Of a stretch of 64,000 nt of DNA, positions 55,571 to 63,432 are shown piece after piece (position 1 is the first letter of the stretch; each line of letters opens with the position of its first letter). Under the pieces are notes generated by a model that did no database searches, was not told the DNA's origin, and was given only the letters and a program-made list of their open reading frames with translations. Origin of the DNA: Pseudomonas sp. ACM7 (GTDB lineage: Bacteria > Pseudomonadota > Gammaproteobacteria > Pseudomonadales > Pseudomonadaceae); contig NZ_CP024866.1 in assembly GCF_004136015.1 (NCBI RefSeq), positions 6,338,861 to 6,402,860 of the forward strand, in the 5' to 3' direction. The position numbers were made by a program, and so were the translations under genes.

Positions 55571-56509
55571 TCACTTTCCTGCGGCGGAATCGACTCGGGT
55601 CATTTGGCCGCGCTCGTAACGCGGGTACAGATGGCTGACGCTGCGGATCAGCTCGTAACGGCTCAGAGTGATCCCGGCAAACCGCTCGGGAATGGGGCTG
55701 CGGATCATCTCGGCCATATCACTGCCATTGGCGGCGCCATCGCGCATCAACTGGTCGAGCCAGCCGAGGTAGTCACGCATTTGCTCGAACGGCTGTCGAT
55801 CGCTGGCCACCGGTCCATGACCGGGGACGATCAGCGTCCACGGCAAGCCTTGAAGCGTGGCGATGTCCGCCAGCCACACTGCCAACCCCGGACTGTTGGG
55901 CGTGGTCAGCGCCCGTTGATAAAACACCAGATCCCCGGCAAACAACACGCCGGTTTTCTGGTCGAGAATAGCCAGATCCGCGCCAGTGTGCCCACCCAGG
56001 CCCAGCAGACGTAGATCGTGATCCCCAAAATTTCGCACGCCGGGCGCCAGCGTTTCAGTCGGCAACACCACTTCGGTGCCGCGCATCCAGTCACCCACCA
56101 GTCGATACATGTTCTCGGCCATGGCATCGCCCTGCTGATGCAACAGCTCGGTGGTGCCGGCCAGCGCGCCGATCGGCACGTCAGTGAAGGCCTGGTTGCC
56201 GAGCACATGATCAGGATTATGATGGGTCAGCAACACCTCAATCACCGGTTTGTCGGTGGTCGCGGCAATGGCCTTGCGCATCGCTTCGCCGTAGCGTTTC
56301 GACGGCCCGGTGTCGATCACCACCACACCCTGCTTGGTGACGATGAACGCGGTATTGACGATGTTGCCGCCATTGGCCTTGGCGAAATTGTCGGTGTTGC
56401 CTTCCAGCAGCCAGGTGTCTTCGGCGATCTGCCGGGGTTTGAGTGAGTACTCGAGGTCGGCCAGGGCCGGCAGGCTCAGGCTCATAAACAACAGCAGCAT
56501 CCAGCGCAT
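55571..56509 (-). CDS. MBL-fold zinc hydrolase of the quinoprotein relay system
   Basis: This 312-aa metallo-beta-lactamase-fold protein has a signal peptide (about residues 1-17, ending PALA) and the metal motif LLTHHNPDHVLGNQAF, with further His in LLGLGGHTGADLAIL and FAGDLVF, and VPGHG. It matches the periplasmic hydrolase repeatedly found with quinoprotein dehydrogenases. Its reaction is unknown. The ATG at 56509 has AGGAG. It is followed upstream by the SoxYZ-like carrier with a short gap. Confidence 0.83.
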   Translation of the reverse strand: MRWMLLLFMSLSLPALADLEYSLKPRQIAEDTWLLEGNTDNFAKANGGNIVNTAFIVTKQGVVVIDTGPSKRYGEAMRKAIAATTDKPVIEVLLTHHNPDHVLGNQAFTDVPIGALAGTTELLHQQGDAMAENMYRLVGDWMRGTEVVLPTETLAPGVRNFGDHDLRLLGLGGHTGADLAILDQKTGVLFAGDLVFYQRALTTPNSPGLAVWLADIATLQGLPWTLIVPGHGPVASDRQPFEQMRDYLGWLDQLMRDGAANGSDMAEMIRSPIPERFAGITLSRYELIRSVSHLYPRYERGQMTRVDSAAGK

Positions 56510-56525
56510 CACGCGCTCCTTTGGG

Positions 56526-57287
56526 TCAGGGTATGGCCGCATCGAATTGATTGCCGCTGTTGTCCCGCAGCATCAGGCGCGTCTGCCCTGCCCCTTCGAT
56601 GTCGAAGGCCAGGTTGGGGTTTTCGCTGACGGCGGGAAACAGCTCCAGACGGGCCAGCAGTTGATCGTGCTGATCCCGCAGTTCGGCATGGTTGATGAAG
56701 AATTCCGGGATGCCGCTGACCATGCCGTTGTCCATCGGATGCGCCACCTGCAAGCGCACACGGCTGAATTCGCCACGGGGATAACGACCGCCCAGCACTT
56801 CGCCAATGTGCTCTTCCCAGCCCGGCTGAGTGCGCACCACACTCGGCGCCGTGCAACCGCCGCCGGCCGCATCGATCAGGGTCGAGCCGACATGCCAGAC
56901 CCCATCGCGGGTCAGTACCGCCGCGCGCAACGGCGTGGCCTGTTCAATACGGATGCGGATCGACAGCCACGGCAGCACCCGGTCCAGCGGCTGGAAATCG
57001 ACAATTTTCGGCAACGGGTTGAGTTCAGCCCAGGCGAGGATTTTCACCACCTCGCCCTTGAACGCTCGCGCGTCGATTTCCAACGGCACTTGCCGGGCGT
57101 CTTCGGCGAACGGCGGCGCCAGCAGCTTGACCCGCTCGTCGAACACGAACGGCGCATCGCCAAGCATCTGCTTGTGATAGAAGGCCCACATCACCGACGG
57201 CACCGGGTCTTTGCCCGGGTCGATGTCCACGGCGTGCGCGGCGATGGGTAACCAACAGGCCAACAGACAACCCGCTCGCCAGTTCAC
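56526..57287 (-). CDS. Quinoprotein-associated SoxYZ-like carrier protein
   Basis: This 253-aa exported protein (signal about residues 1-19) is made of a SoxY-like part with GGGCTAPS near residue 143 (the Cys that would carry a bound group) and a SoxZ-like C-terminal part (HPMDNGMV...). In SoxYZ the Cys arm carries sulfur intermediates; here the load is not known. It starts with a GTG at 57287 that overlaps the TAG of the binding-protein gene. Always found with PQQ alcohol dehydrogenases in the genomes I recall. Confidence 0.8.
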   Translation of the reverse strand: MNWRAGCLLACWLPIAAHAVDIDPGKDPVPSVMWAFYHKQMLGDAPFVFDERVKLLAPPFAEDARQVPLEIDARAFKGEVVKILAWAELNPLPKIVDFQPLDRVLPWLSIRIRIEQATPLRAAVLTRDGVWHVGSTLIDAAGGGCTAPSVVRTQPGWEEHIGEVLGGRYPRGEFSRVRLQVAHPMDNGMVSGIPEFFINHAELRDQHDQLLARLELFPAVSENPNLAFDIEGAGQTRLMLRDNSGNQFDAAIP

Positions 57288-58162
57288 TATTGATACATCT
57301 CGGGCACGTCATAGCGCAGGCCGTAATGGCCATAAATGGTTTTGACCGAGCCCTCGCGGATCAAGGCTTCCAGCGCCTCTTCCACGGCATAGGCCAGTTG
57401 ACGGTTGCTTTCATGCACCGCCATGCCGATCTCCCAAAGTTGCTTGCCCATGTTCGGGTAGGCGTTTTCCGCCAGCGCCACTTGCGGGTCCGCCGCTTCA
57501 TGCACTTGCCAGTCGATCTCGCCGCGCATGGCCATGACCGCGTCGACTTCACCGGCCTTCATGGCCGCGAACGCTTGAGGTACACCGGAATAGTGATGCG
57601 TTTTGGCGGCGAGCATGCCGCTGAACACCGAGGTCAGGTAGAACGACGGCACGCTGTCGACTTCGACGCCGATCGGGTGGTGCTCGAACACCGCGACGCT
57701 GCCCACCGACTCCAGCCGGCGGCGGTCATAGGCGACCTGCCATTGTTCGTTCTGGTACGGCCCGAACATCACCACATGGCCGTTTTCCAGCTCACCCAGT
57801 TCATTGCGCTTCTGCGCGTAATCGCGATCGTATGGCACGCGCATCATCAGGTCGGCCAGTTGCAGATCGTGCAACTGACTGGCACGCCAGATGTAATCGC
57901 GCAGGTCGTCGTCGAGCTTCTCGCCGGCCGGCGCCCAAATCAACGTCAGCCTCACGCCGAGAGCATTGGCCAAGGCCTGGGCGAGTTCGACATCAACGCC
58001 ACGGGCCTGGCCGGCGTCTTCAAAACTGTAGGGGGCGAAGTCCTTGTAGACCGCCACTTTCAGCTCCCCGGCGGCGATCATTTCGTCATAGGTACGGACC
58101 TGCGCCTGCACTGCCTGGCAGCACAGCAACACAGCGCTGATCAACACAGCGAGCAGGCGCAT
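57287..58162 (-). CDS. Quinoprotein-associated periplasmic substrate-binding protein
   Basis: This 291-aa SBP_bac_3-type periplasmic protein has a signal peptide (about residues 1-20). RTYDEMIAAGELKVAVYKDF and APYSFEDAGQARGVDVELAQALANALG form the first lobe. It belongs to the group of binding proteins encoded next to quinoprotein dehydrogenase and cytochrome c. No ABC permease of the matching type is in the operon, so it may have an electron-relay or assembly role instead of transport. Confidence 0.82.
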   Translation of the reverse strand: MRLLAVLISAVLLCCQAVQAQVRTYDEMIAAGELKVAVYKDFAPYSFEDAGQARGVDVELAQALANALGVRLTLIWAPAGEKLDDDLRDYIWRASQLHDLQLADLMMRVPYDRDYAQKRNELGELENGHVVMFGPYQNEQWQVAYDRRRLESVGSVAVFEHHPIGVEVDSVPSFYLTSVFSGMLAAKTHHYSGVPQAFAAMKAGEVDAVMAMRGEIDWQVHEAADPQVALAENAYPNMGKQLWEIGMAVHESNRQLAYAVEEALEALIREGSVKTIYGHYGLRYDVPEMYQ

Positions 58163-58165
58163 GGG

Positions 58166-58627
58166 TTACTCCTCGACGTGAACGCTGTCCAGATAGGTGC
58201 GTACCGCCCACAAGGCTTCCTGGCTCAGGTAGTCGGCCATCTTCGGCATGTAGACCCGGCCATCACGCACGGCGCCGTGGCGCACGCGTTCGACGAACCA
58301 CTCATCTCCGGCATCAGCGACATCGAGCATGCGCAAATCGGGGGCGATGCCGCCGGATTTGGCTTCCAGGCCATGACAGGCCGCACAGTTCTGGTTGTAC
58401 GCCGAGGAGCCGATTTCCAGGGCCTTATCGTGTTCCGGCGAAGTGCGGTATGGGTTCACCGATGCCCAACCATCGGCATCGACCTTGACGCCTGCGTCCT
58501 TGATCGGGGTCAGGCCCGGGGTTTCCACCGCTTGCGGCACCACATTGCCGTGGGCCCAGACGGAACCTGCGCTGATAAATCCGGCCAGCAGTCCGGCAAC
58601 GAGTAAGGCGTTGCGTTTTGTTTTCAT
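58166..58627 (-). CDS. pedF: Cytochrome c550 of the PQQ alcohol oxidation system
   Basis: This 153-aa periplasmic class I cytochrome c has a signal peptide (about residues 1-25), the haem site CAACH near residue 79, and the distal Met in YMPKMADYL. It takes electrons from PedH (or ExaA in other strains) and feeds a terminal oxidase. It corresponds to ExaB/PedF. The ATG at 58627 has GAGGG upstream. In P. putida pedE precedes this gene; here the divergent binding-protein gene does. Confidence 0.87.
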   Translation of the reverse strand: MKTKRNALLVAGLLAGFISAGSVWAHGNVVPQAVETPGLTPIKDAGVKVDADGWASVNPYRTSPEHDKALEIGSSAYNQNCAACHGLEAKSGGIAPDLRMLDVADAGDEWFVERVRHGAVRDGRVYMPKMADYLSQEALWAVRTYLDSVHVEE

Positions 58628-58879
58628 TGTTATGCCCTCTTGATTGCACGCAAAACCTCTTTGAAGAGGCTATGGCACCCATCTTAGGAAGGGCTCCGCG
58701 CAAGCCCCATGCTGCTTTGGTGTTCGCCGTCTAGTCCCTTGGTAGTAGGGCTTGTGGCGCACACCCGGGTACGCTTCCGGCGCCTTTACTACCTTGGTAC
58801 TGACTCACTGGTACTTTCTGCATATTTCCTTCTGCCTCACAGCGTTCCTATGCTGGCGCTACCTGTAATGGAGTGCCCT
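58628..58879. promoter_or_regulatory. Divergent promoter region in the ped island
   Basis: The 252 bp hold CCTTGGTAGT (58737-58746), CCTTGGTACT (58792-58801) and ACTGGTACTT (58807-58816). The first lies 110 bp from the cytochrome start, the second 79 bp from the binding-protein start. No other clear promoter elements were fixed. Confidence 0.5.
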
Positions 58880-60064
58880 ATGCGCCAGCTTGCCCCTTAC
58901 GCCCTGATCTACCTGTTGGCGATTGCCTGCGCCGCCGGGCTGGCGCCCCAGAGCCAGGCCGCCGACGCGCCGTTGCAGGTGCAGATCGGCTACCTGGGCT
59001 ATCGCCCCGACCCGGGCCCGTTGCTGTCGAACGTCATTCCCGAGCCGGTCGATGCCGGGCTGCGTGGCGCCGAACTGGCGATCACTGATAGCAACAGCAC
59101 CGGGCGTTTTCTCAACCAGAGCTACAGCCTGATCAGCGCCAACGTCGACAATCCCGATGCCCTGGTCGAAGCGGCCAAGGCTCAACATGAACAAGGTCTG
59201 CGCCTGTTTGTCGTCAATGCACCGGCCGCCAGCCTGCGCCAACTCAGCGCCGTGCTGCCCGACAGCTTGCTGTTCAACGCCGGCAGCCCCGACGACAGCC
59301 TGCGCACCACCGACTGCCTGTCGAACGTGCTGCACAGCCTGCCAAGTCGGGCGATGCTCGCCGATGCGCTGGCGCAATTTCTGGTGGTGCGCAAATGGCA
59401 GCGGGCGCTGCTGATCGTCGGCCCAACCCCGGACGATCAAGCCTATGCGGCCGCCCTGCGCCGAGCCGCCAAACGCTTCGGACTGAAACTGGTCGCGGAA
59501 AAAGCCTGGAGTTTCGACAACGATCAGCGCCGTAGCGCCCAGGCCGACATGCCGCTGTTCACCCAGACCGCCGAGTACGACGTGGTGCTGGTGGCGGATG
59601 AACGCGGTGATTTCGGCGAATACGTGCCCTACCAGACCTGGTACCCACGGCCGGTCGCCGGCACGCAGGGGCTGACCCCGGTGGGCTGGCACAAAACCGT
59701 GGAAACCTACGGCGCCGCCCAGTTGCAGAAGCGCTTTGAAGCGCTGACCGGGCGCTGGATGAATGACCGCGATTTCGCCGCGTGGATCGCCGTGCGCAGC
59801 ATCGCCAGTGCGGTGAGCAAACTGCGTCAGGTCGATCCGATGGCGATCCGTACGCTTGAAATCAGCGATCAATTGCCGCTGGACGGTTTCAAGGGTCGCA
59901 AGCTCAGCTATCGACCGTGGAACGGCCAGTTGCGTCAGCCGATCCCCATTGTGCAACCCCGGGCGTTGGTCAGCACTTCGCCCCAGGACGGTTTCCTGCA
60001 CCCGTCCAACGAAATGGACAGCCTGGGCTACGACAAACCCGAAGTGACCTGTCGCTTTCCCTAA
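58880..60064 (+). CDS. PQQ-associated ABC transporter substrate-binding protein
   Basis: This 394-aa exported protein (signal about residues 1-29) has a type-1 periplasmic binding fold (QIGYLGYRPDPGPLLSNVIP; AELAITDSNSTGRFLNQSY). The family is found in PQQ alcohol oxidation clusters with a beta-propeller protein and a two-gene ABC unit. The ATG at 58880 has GGAG before it; earlier frames are not signal-like. The partner ATPase and permease are of exporter type, so the binding protein's role is unclear. Confidence 0.82.
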   Translation: MRQLAPYALIYLLAIACAAGLAPQSQAADAPLQVQIGYLGYRPDPGPLLSNVIPEPVDAGLRGAELAITDSNSTGRFLNQSYSLISANVDNPDALVEAAKAQHEQGLRLFVVNAPAASLRQLSAVLPDSLLFNAGSPDDSLRTTDCLSNVLHSLPSRAMLADALAQFLVVRKWQRALLIVGPTPDDQAYAAALRRAAKRFGLKLVAEKAWSFDNDQRRSAQADMPLFTQTAEYDVVLVADERGDFGEYVPYQTWYPRPVAGTQGLTPVGWHKTVETYGAAQLQKRFEALTGRWMNDRDFAAWIAVRSIASAVSKLRQVDPMAIRTLEISDQLPLDGFKGRKLSYRPWNGQLRQPIPIVQPRALVSTSPQDGFLHPSNEMDSLGYDKPEVTCRFP

Positions 60065-60104
60065 TCCAACTTTCCACAAGAACGACAACAAAAAGGAATC
60101 CACC

Positions 60105-61079
60105 ATGCGCCGCAGCCTGCTCTGCCGCTCCCAATTTTTCTGGGCCCTGCTGCTCGCCGCCGGGCATGCCGCGGCCAGCACCGCCTGGGTCTCCAACGAA
60201 AAGGACAACAGCCTCAGCCTGATTGACCTGCAGACCCTGCAAGTCACCGACACCCTGCCCGTCGGCCAGCGCCCCCGCGGTCTGCTGCTGTCCCACGACA
60301 ATAAGCTGCTGTACATCTGCGCCAGCGACTCGGACCGGGTCCAGGTGATGGACGTTGCCACGCGCAAAATCATCAAAGAGCTGCCCTCGGGCAAAGACCC
60401 TGAGCAGTTCGCCCTGCACCCCAACAATCGCTGGCTGTACGTTTCCAACGAAGACGATGCGCTGGTGACGGTGATCGACACCGAAACCTCCAAGGTGCTG
60501 AGCCAGATCAACGTCGGCGTCGAACCCGAAGGCATGGCCGTCAGCCCCGACGGCAAGTGGGCGGTGAACACCAGCGAAACCACCAACATGCTGCACTGGA
60601 TCGACACCAGCACCCAGACCCTGGCCGACAGCACGCTGGTGGATCAGCGGCCGCGCTTCGTCGAGTTCACGCCGGATGGATCGAAGCTCTGGGCCTCGGC
60701 GGAAATCGGCGGCACGGTGACCATTCTCGACGTCGCCACCCGCAAGATCCTCAAGACCCTGACCTTCCAGATCAAGGGCGTGCACCCGGATAAGGTTCAA
60801 CCGGTGGGCATCAAACTCAGCGCCGACGGCAAGTACGGTTTCGTCGCCCTCGGCCCGGCCAATCATGTGGCGGTGATCGACGCCAAGACATTCGAGATTC
60901 TTGATTATCTGTTGGTCGGGCGACGGGTCTGGCAGATGTCGTTTACCCCGGATCAAAAGCAATTGCTGGCCACCAATGGCGTCAGCGGCGACGTGTCGGT
61001 GATCGATGTCGACAGCCTCAAGGTCACCCAATCGATCAAGGTCGGGCGTTATCCGTGGGGCGTGGTGGTGACCCCATGA
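60105..61079 (+). CDS. PQQ-associated YVTN beta-propeller protein
   Basis: This 324-aa exported protein (signal about residues 1-24) is built of seven repeats of the YVTN type (for example TLPVGQRPRGLLLSHDNKLLY, INVGVEPEGMAVSPDGKWAV, IKVGRYPWGVVVTP). It belongs to the beta-propeller family linked to PQQ-dependent catabolism. Its role is not known. The ATG at 60105 has AAAGGA. The stop overlaps the ATPase start (ATGA). Confidence 0.85.
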   Translation: MRRSLLCRSQFFWALLLAAGHAAASTAWVSNEKDNSLSLIDLQTLQVTDTLPVGQRPRGLLLSHDNKLLYICASDSDRVQVMDVATRKIIKELPSGKDPEQFALHPNNRWLYVSNEDDALVTVIDTETSKVLSQINVGVEPEGMAVSPDGKWAVNTSETTNMLHWIDTSTQTLADSTLVDQRPRFVEFTPDGSKLWASAEIGGTVTILDVATRKILKTLTFQIKGVHPDKVQPVGIKLSADGKYGFVALGPANHVAVIDAKTFEILDYLLVGRRVWQMSFTPDQKQLLATNGVSGDVSVIDVDSLKVTQSIKVGRYPWGVVVTP

Positions 61080-61807
61080 ACGCACTCGAAGTCAGCGAGC
61101 TGAGTTTCGCTTATGGTGCGAAAGAGGCGTTGCGCCAGGTGAGTTTCAGCCTGGCACCCGGCCGTTTTGCTGCATTGCTGGGGCCGAACGGCGCGGGCAA
61201 ATCGACGCTGATTGCCCTGCTCACTCGACTCTACGACGTGCAGCGCGGTGACATCCGCGTTGGCGGCTGTTCACTGCGCAACGCGGCGCGTCCGGCGCTC
61301 AAGCAATTGGGTGTGGTGTTTCAGCAAAGCACATTGGATCTGGACCTCAGCGTCGAGCAGAACCTGCGCTATCACGCCGCACTGCATGGGATGTCCCGAC
61401 GTCAGACCAGCCTGCAGGTCGACGCCGAACTGGCACGTCAGGCCTTGACCGAACGCCGTCGCGAGCGGGTTCGCGAACTCAATGGCGGCCACCGTCGCCG
61501 GGTGGAAATCGCCCGCGCGTTGCTGCATGAACCGCGCCTGCTGCTGCTCGACGAGGCCAGCGTCGGCCTCGACCCGGCCAGTCGGCTGGCGCTCAATCAG
61601 CACATCCGCAGTTTGTGCCGCGAGCAGAACATCAGCGTGCTCTGGACCACCCATTTGCTGGATGAAGTGCAGCCCAGCGACGACTTGTTGATCCTTCATC
61701 AGGGCCGATTGGTCGCCAGCGGACAAGCCGACGCCCTGAGCCTGGAACACGGCGGCGACCTTGGTTCGGCCTTCACTCGACTGACGACTTCAGGAGCCGC
61801 CCAATGA
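61076..61807 (+). CDS. PQQ-associated ABC transporter ATPase
   Basis: This 243-aa ATPase has Walker A GPNGAGKS at residues 36-43, Walker B LLLLDEASVGLDP and the switch region WTTHLLDE. The signature motif is degenerate: LNGGHRRRVEIARALL instead of LSGGQ. It overlaps the genes on both sides by 4 bp. With the permease it forms an ABC-2-type complex, thus more likely an exporter or a component involved in envelope assembly than an importer. Confidence 0.87.
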   Translation: MNALEVSELSFAYGAKEALRQVSFSLAPGRFAALLGPNGAGKSTLIALLTRLYDVQRGDIRVGGCSLRNAARPALKQLGVVFQQSTLDLDLSVEQNLRYHAALHGMSRRQTSLQVDAELARQALTERRRERVRELNGGHRRRVEIARALLHEPRLLLLDEASVGLDPASRLALNQHIRSLCREQNISVLWTTHLLDEVQPSDDLLILHQGRLVASGQADALSLEHGGDLGSAFTRLTTSGAAQ

Positions 61808-62595
61808 ATGCCTACTGGCAATGTTTCAGCGGAATCGTGCTACGCGAATGGCTGCGTTTTGTGTTGCAGCGCACGCGGTTTCTCAGTGCGCTGGTGCGGC
61901 CGTTGTTGTGGCTGCTGGTGTTCGCCGCCGGTTTTCGCGCGGCACTCGGGATCGCGATCATCGAGCCCTATGACACCTACATTCCCTACGAGGTCTACAT
62001 CATCCCTGGTCTTGCCTGCATGATCCTGCTGTTCAACGGCATGCAAGGTTCGCTGTCGATGGTCTACGACCGGGAAATGGGCAGCATGCGCGTGCTGCTG
62101 ACCAGCCCTCTGCCCCGTACTTTCCTGCTGTGCAGCAAACTGTTGGCCACCTCGTTGATCTCGCTGTTGCAGGTCTACGCCTTTCTGGCGATTGCCTGGG
62201 TGTACGGCGTGCAGCCACCGGCCATGGGGCTGTTGATCGCGTTACCGGCATTGCTGCTGGTGGCTTTGATGCTCAGCGCGTTGGGCCTGTTGCTGTCGAA
62301 CGCGATCCGTCAGCTGGAGAACTTTGCCGGGGTGATGAATTTCGTGATCTTCCCGCTGTTTTTCCTGTCGTCGGCGCTGTATCCGGTGTGGAAAATGCGC
62401 GAGTCCAGCGAGTGGTTGTACTGGTTGTGCGCGTTGAACCCGTTCACCCATGCGGTGGAACTGGTGCGGTTTGCCCTGTATGAACGCTTCAATCCGTTGG
62501 CGCTGGCGGTGTGCGTGGGGCTGACGCTGGTATTCGCCCTGCTCGCCGTGTTCACCTTTAACCCGCAACACGCCGCCCTGCGCAAAACCAACTGA
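61804..62595 (+). CDS. PQQ-associated ABC-2-type permease
   Basis: This 263-aa inner-membrane protein has six hydrophobic helices and the ABC-2 pattern YDREMGSMRVLLTSPLPRTF with AGVMNFVIFPLFFLSSALYPVW. It belongs with the preceding ATPase (ATGA overlap). The substrate is unknown; alcohols, aldehydes or a cofactor have been suggested for the family, which is inference only. Confidence 0.86.
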   Translation: MNAYWQCFSGIVLREWLRFVLQRTRFLSALVRPLLWLLVFAAGFRAALGIAIIEPYDTYIPYEVYIIPGLACMILLFNGMQGSLSMVYDREMGSMRVLLTSPLPRTFLLCSKLLATSLISLLQVYAFLAIAWVYGVQPPAMGLLIALPALLLVALMLSALGLLLSNAIRQLENFAGVMNFVIFPLFFLSSALYPVWKMRESSEWLYWLCALNPFTHAVELVRFALYERFNPLALAVCVGLTLVFALLAVFTFNPQHAALRKTN

Positions 62596-62609
62596 CAACA
62601 CAGATCCAA

Positions 62610-62700
62610 TGTGGGAGCGGGCTTGCTCGCGAATGCGGCTTCACATTCAACATTTACGTTGACTGACACACCGCCTTCGCGAGCAAGCCCGCTCCCACAT
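62610..62700. repeat. REP doublet (REPIN)
   Basis: ATGTGGGAGCGGGCTTGCTC faces GAGCAAGCCCGCTCCCACAT. It follows the permease gene. Confidence 0.9.
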
Positions 62701-62730
62701 AAAGCAACCAGCGATCAGGTGAAATTACTA

Positions 62731-62740
62731 CTTTAGTACT
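62731..62740 (+). promoter_or_regulatory. Ped-island motif before the rhodanese-like gene
   Basis: CTTTAGTACT lies 80 bp before the start. Confidence 0.45.
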
Positions 62741-62819
62741 GGTTTCCCTGTCTATCGTCGCATTCCAATCGCACCGAGACTGGCATGTAATAGGTTCATA
62801 ACTATAAGGATTGAACCCC

Positions 62820-63377
62820 ATGCCGCGTGCCCGACGTCGTCTGCTACGCCCTTCTCTCGTTGCGCTGTCGCTGAGCCTGTTACTGGGCGCCGCGCAGGCC
62901 GAAACACCGCTGTTCTCCACCGACGGCTATCGCATCGGCCTGTACCGCAGCCCGACCCCGAATCAAGTCCAGGGCGCCGGCATCATCGATACCGCGGCCC
63001 TGCAGACCCTGCTGACCCAGACACCGCGTCCGGTGCTGATCGACGTCTACCGCCGCCAGTGGTTGCAAGGACGTTTCATCGAGGACCAGCCCCACGAAAA
63101 CCTCCCCGGCAGCCATTGGCTGGCCAATACCGGCGACGGTGACCTGACGCCCGACTGGCAGGACTATTTTGCGCGTAAGCTGAACTCATTGACCGCAGGT
63201 GATCTCGCGCAACCGCTGGTCTTTTACTGCCGCTCCGATTGTTGGCTGAGCTGGAACGCCGTGAAGCGCGCCGCCGCCATGGGCTATAAGACTCTGTATT
63301 GGTATCGCGACGGTCTGGACGCCTGGCAGGCCGCCAACCTGCCCGTAACGCCCGCCCAGCCCGAGCCCTTCCCCTGA
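62820..63377 (+). CDS. PQQ-associated rhodanese-like protein with CRSDCW motif
   Basis: This 185-aa exported protein (signal about residues 1-29) has a rhodanese-like domain with the motif YCRSDCWLSWNAVKRAAAMG, where the first Cys is at the active-site position of rhodaneses and a second Cys-Trp follows. It belongs to the group of Cys-motif proteins tied to PQQ-dependent catabolism. It may act in thiol or sulfur handling in the periplasm. The ATG at 62820 follows AAGGA; an in-frame TTG at 62811 is less likely. Confidence 0.83.
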   Translation: MPRARRRLLRPSLVALSLSLLLGAAQAETPLFSTDGYRIGLYRSPTPNQVQGAGIIDTAALQTLLTQTPRPVLIDVYRRQWLQGRFIEDQPHENLPGSHWLANTGDGDLTPDWQDYFARKLNSLTAGDLAQPLVFYCRSDCWLSWNAVKRAAAMGYKTLYWYRDGLDAWQAANLPVTPAQPEPFP

Positions 63378-63432
63378 CCTTATGCGTGCGAGTTGTTGCC
63401 ACACCCTAATCAAAATAATGAGGTGAAAGGCT

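Noticed and set aside
57290..58606. A 438-codon plus-strand frame opposite the binding protein and cytochrome c genes.
   Set aside because: The minus strand has signal peptides, ribosome sites and a CAACH haem motif; the plus frame has none of these.
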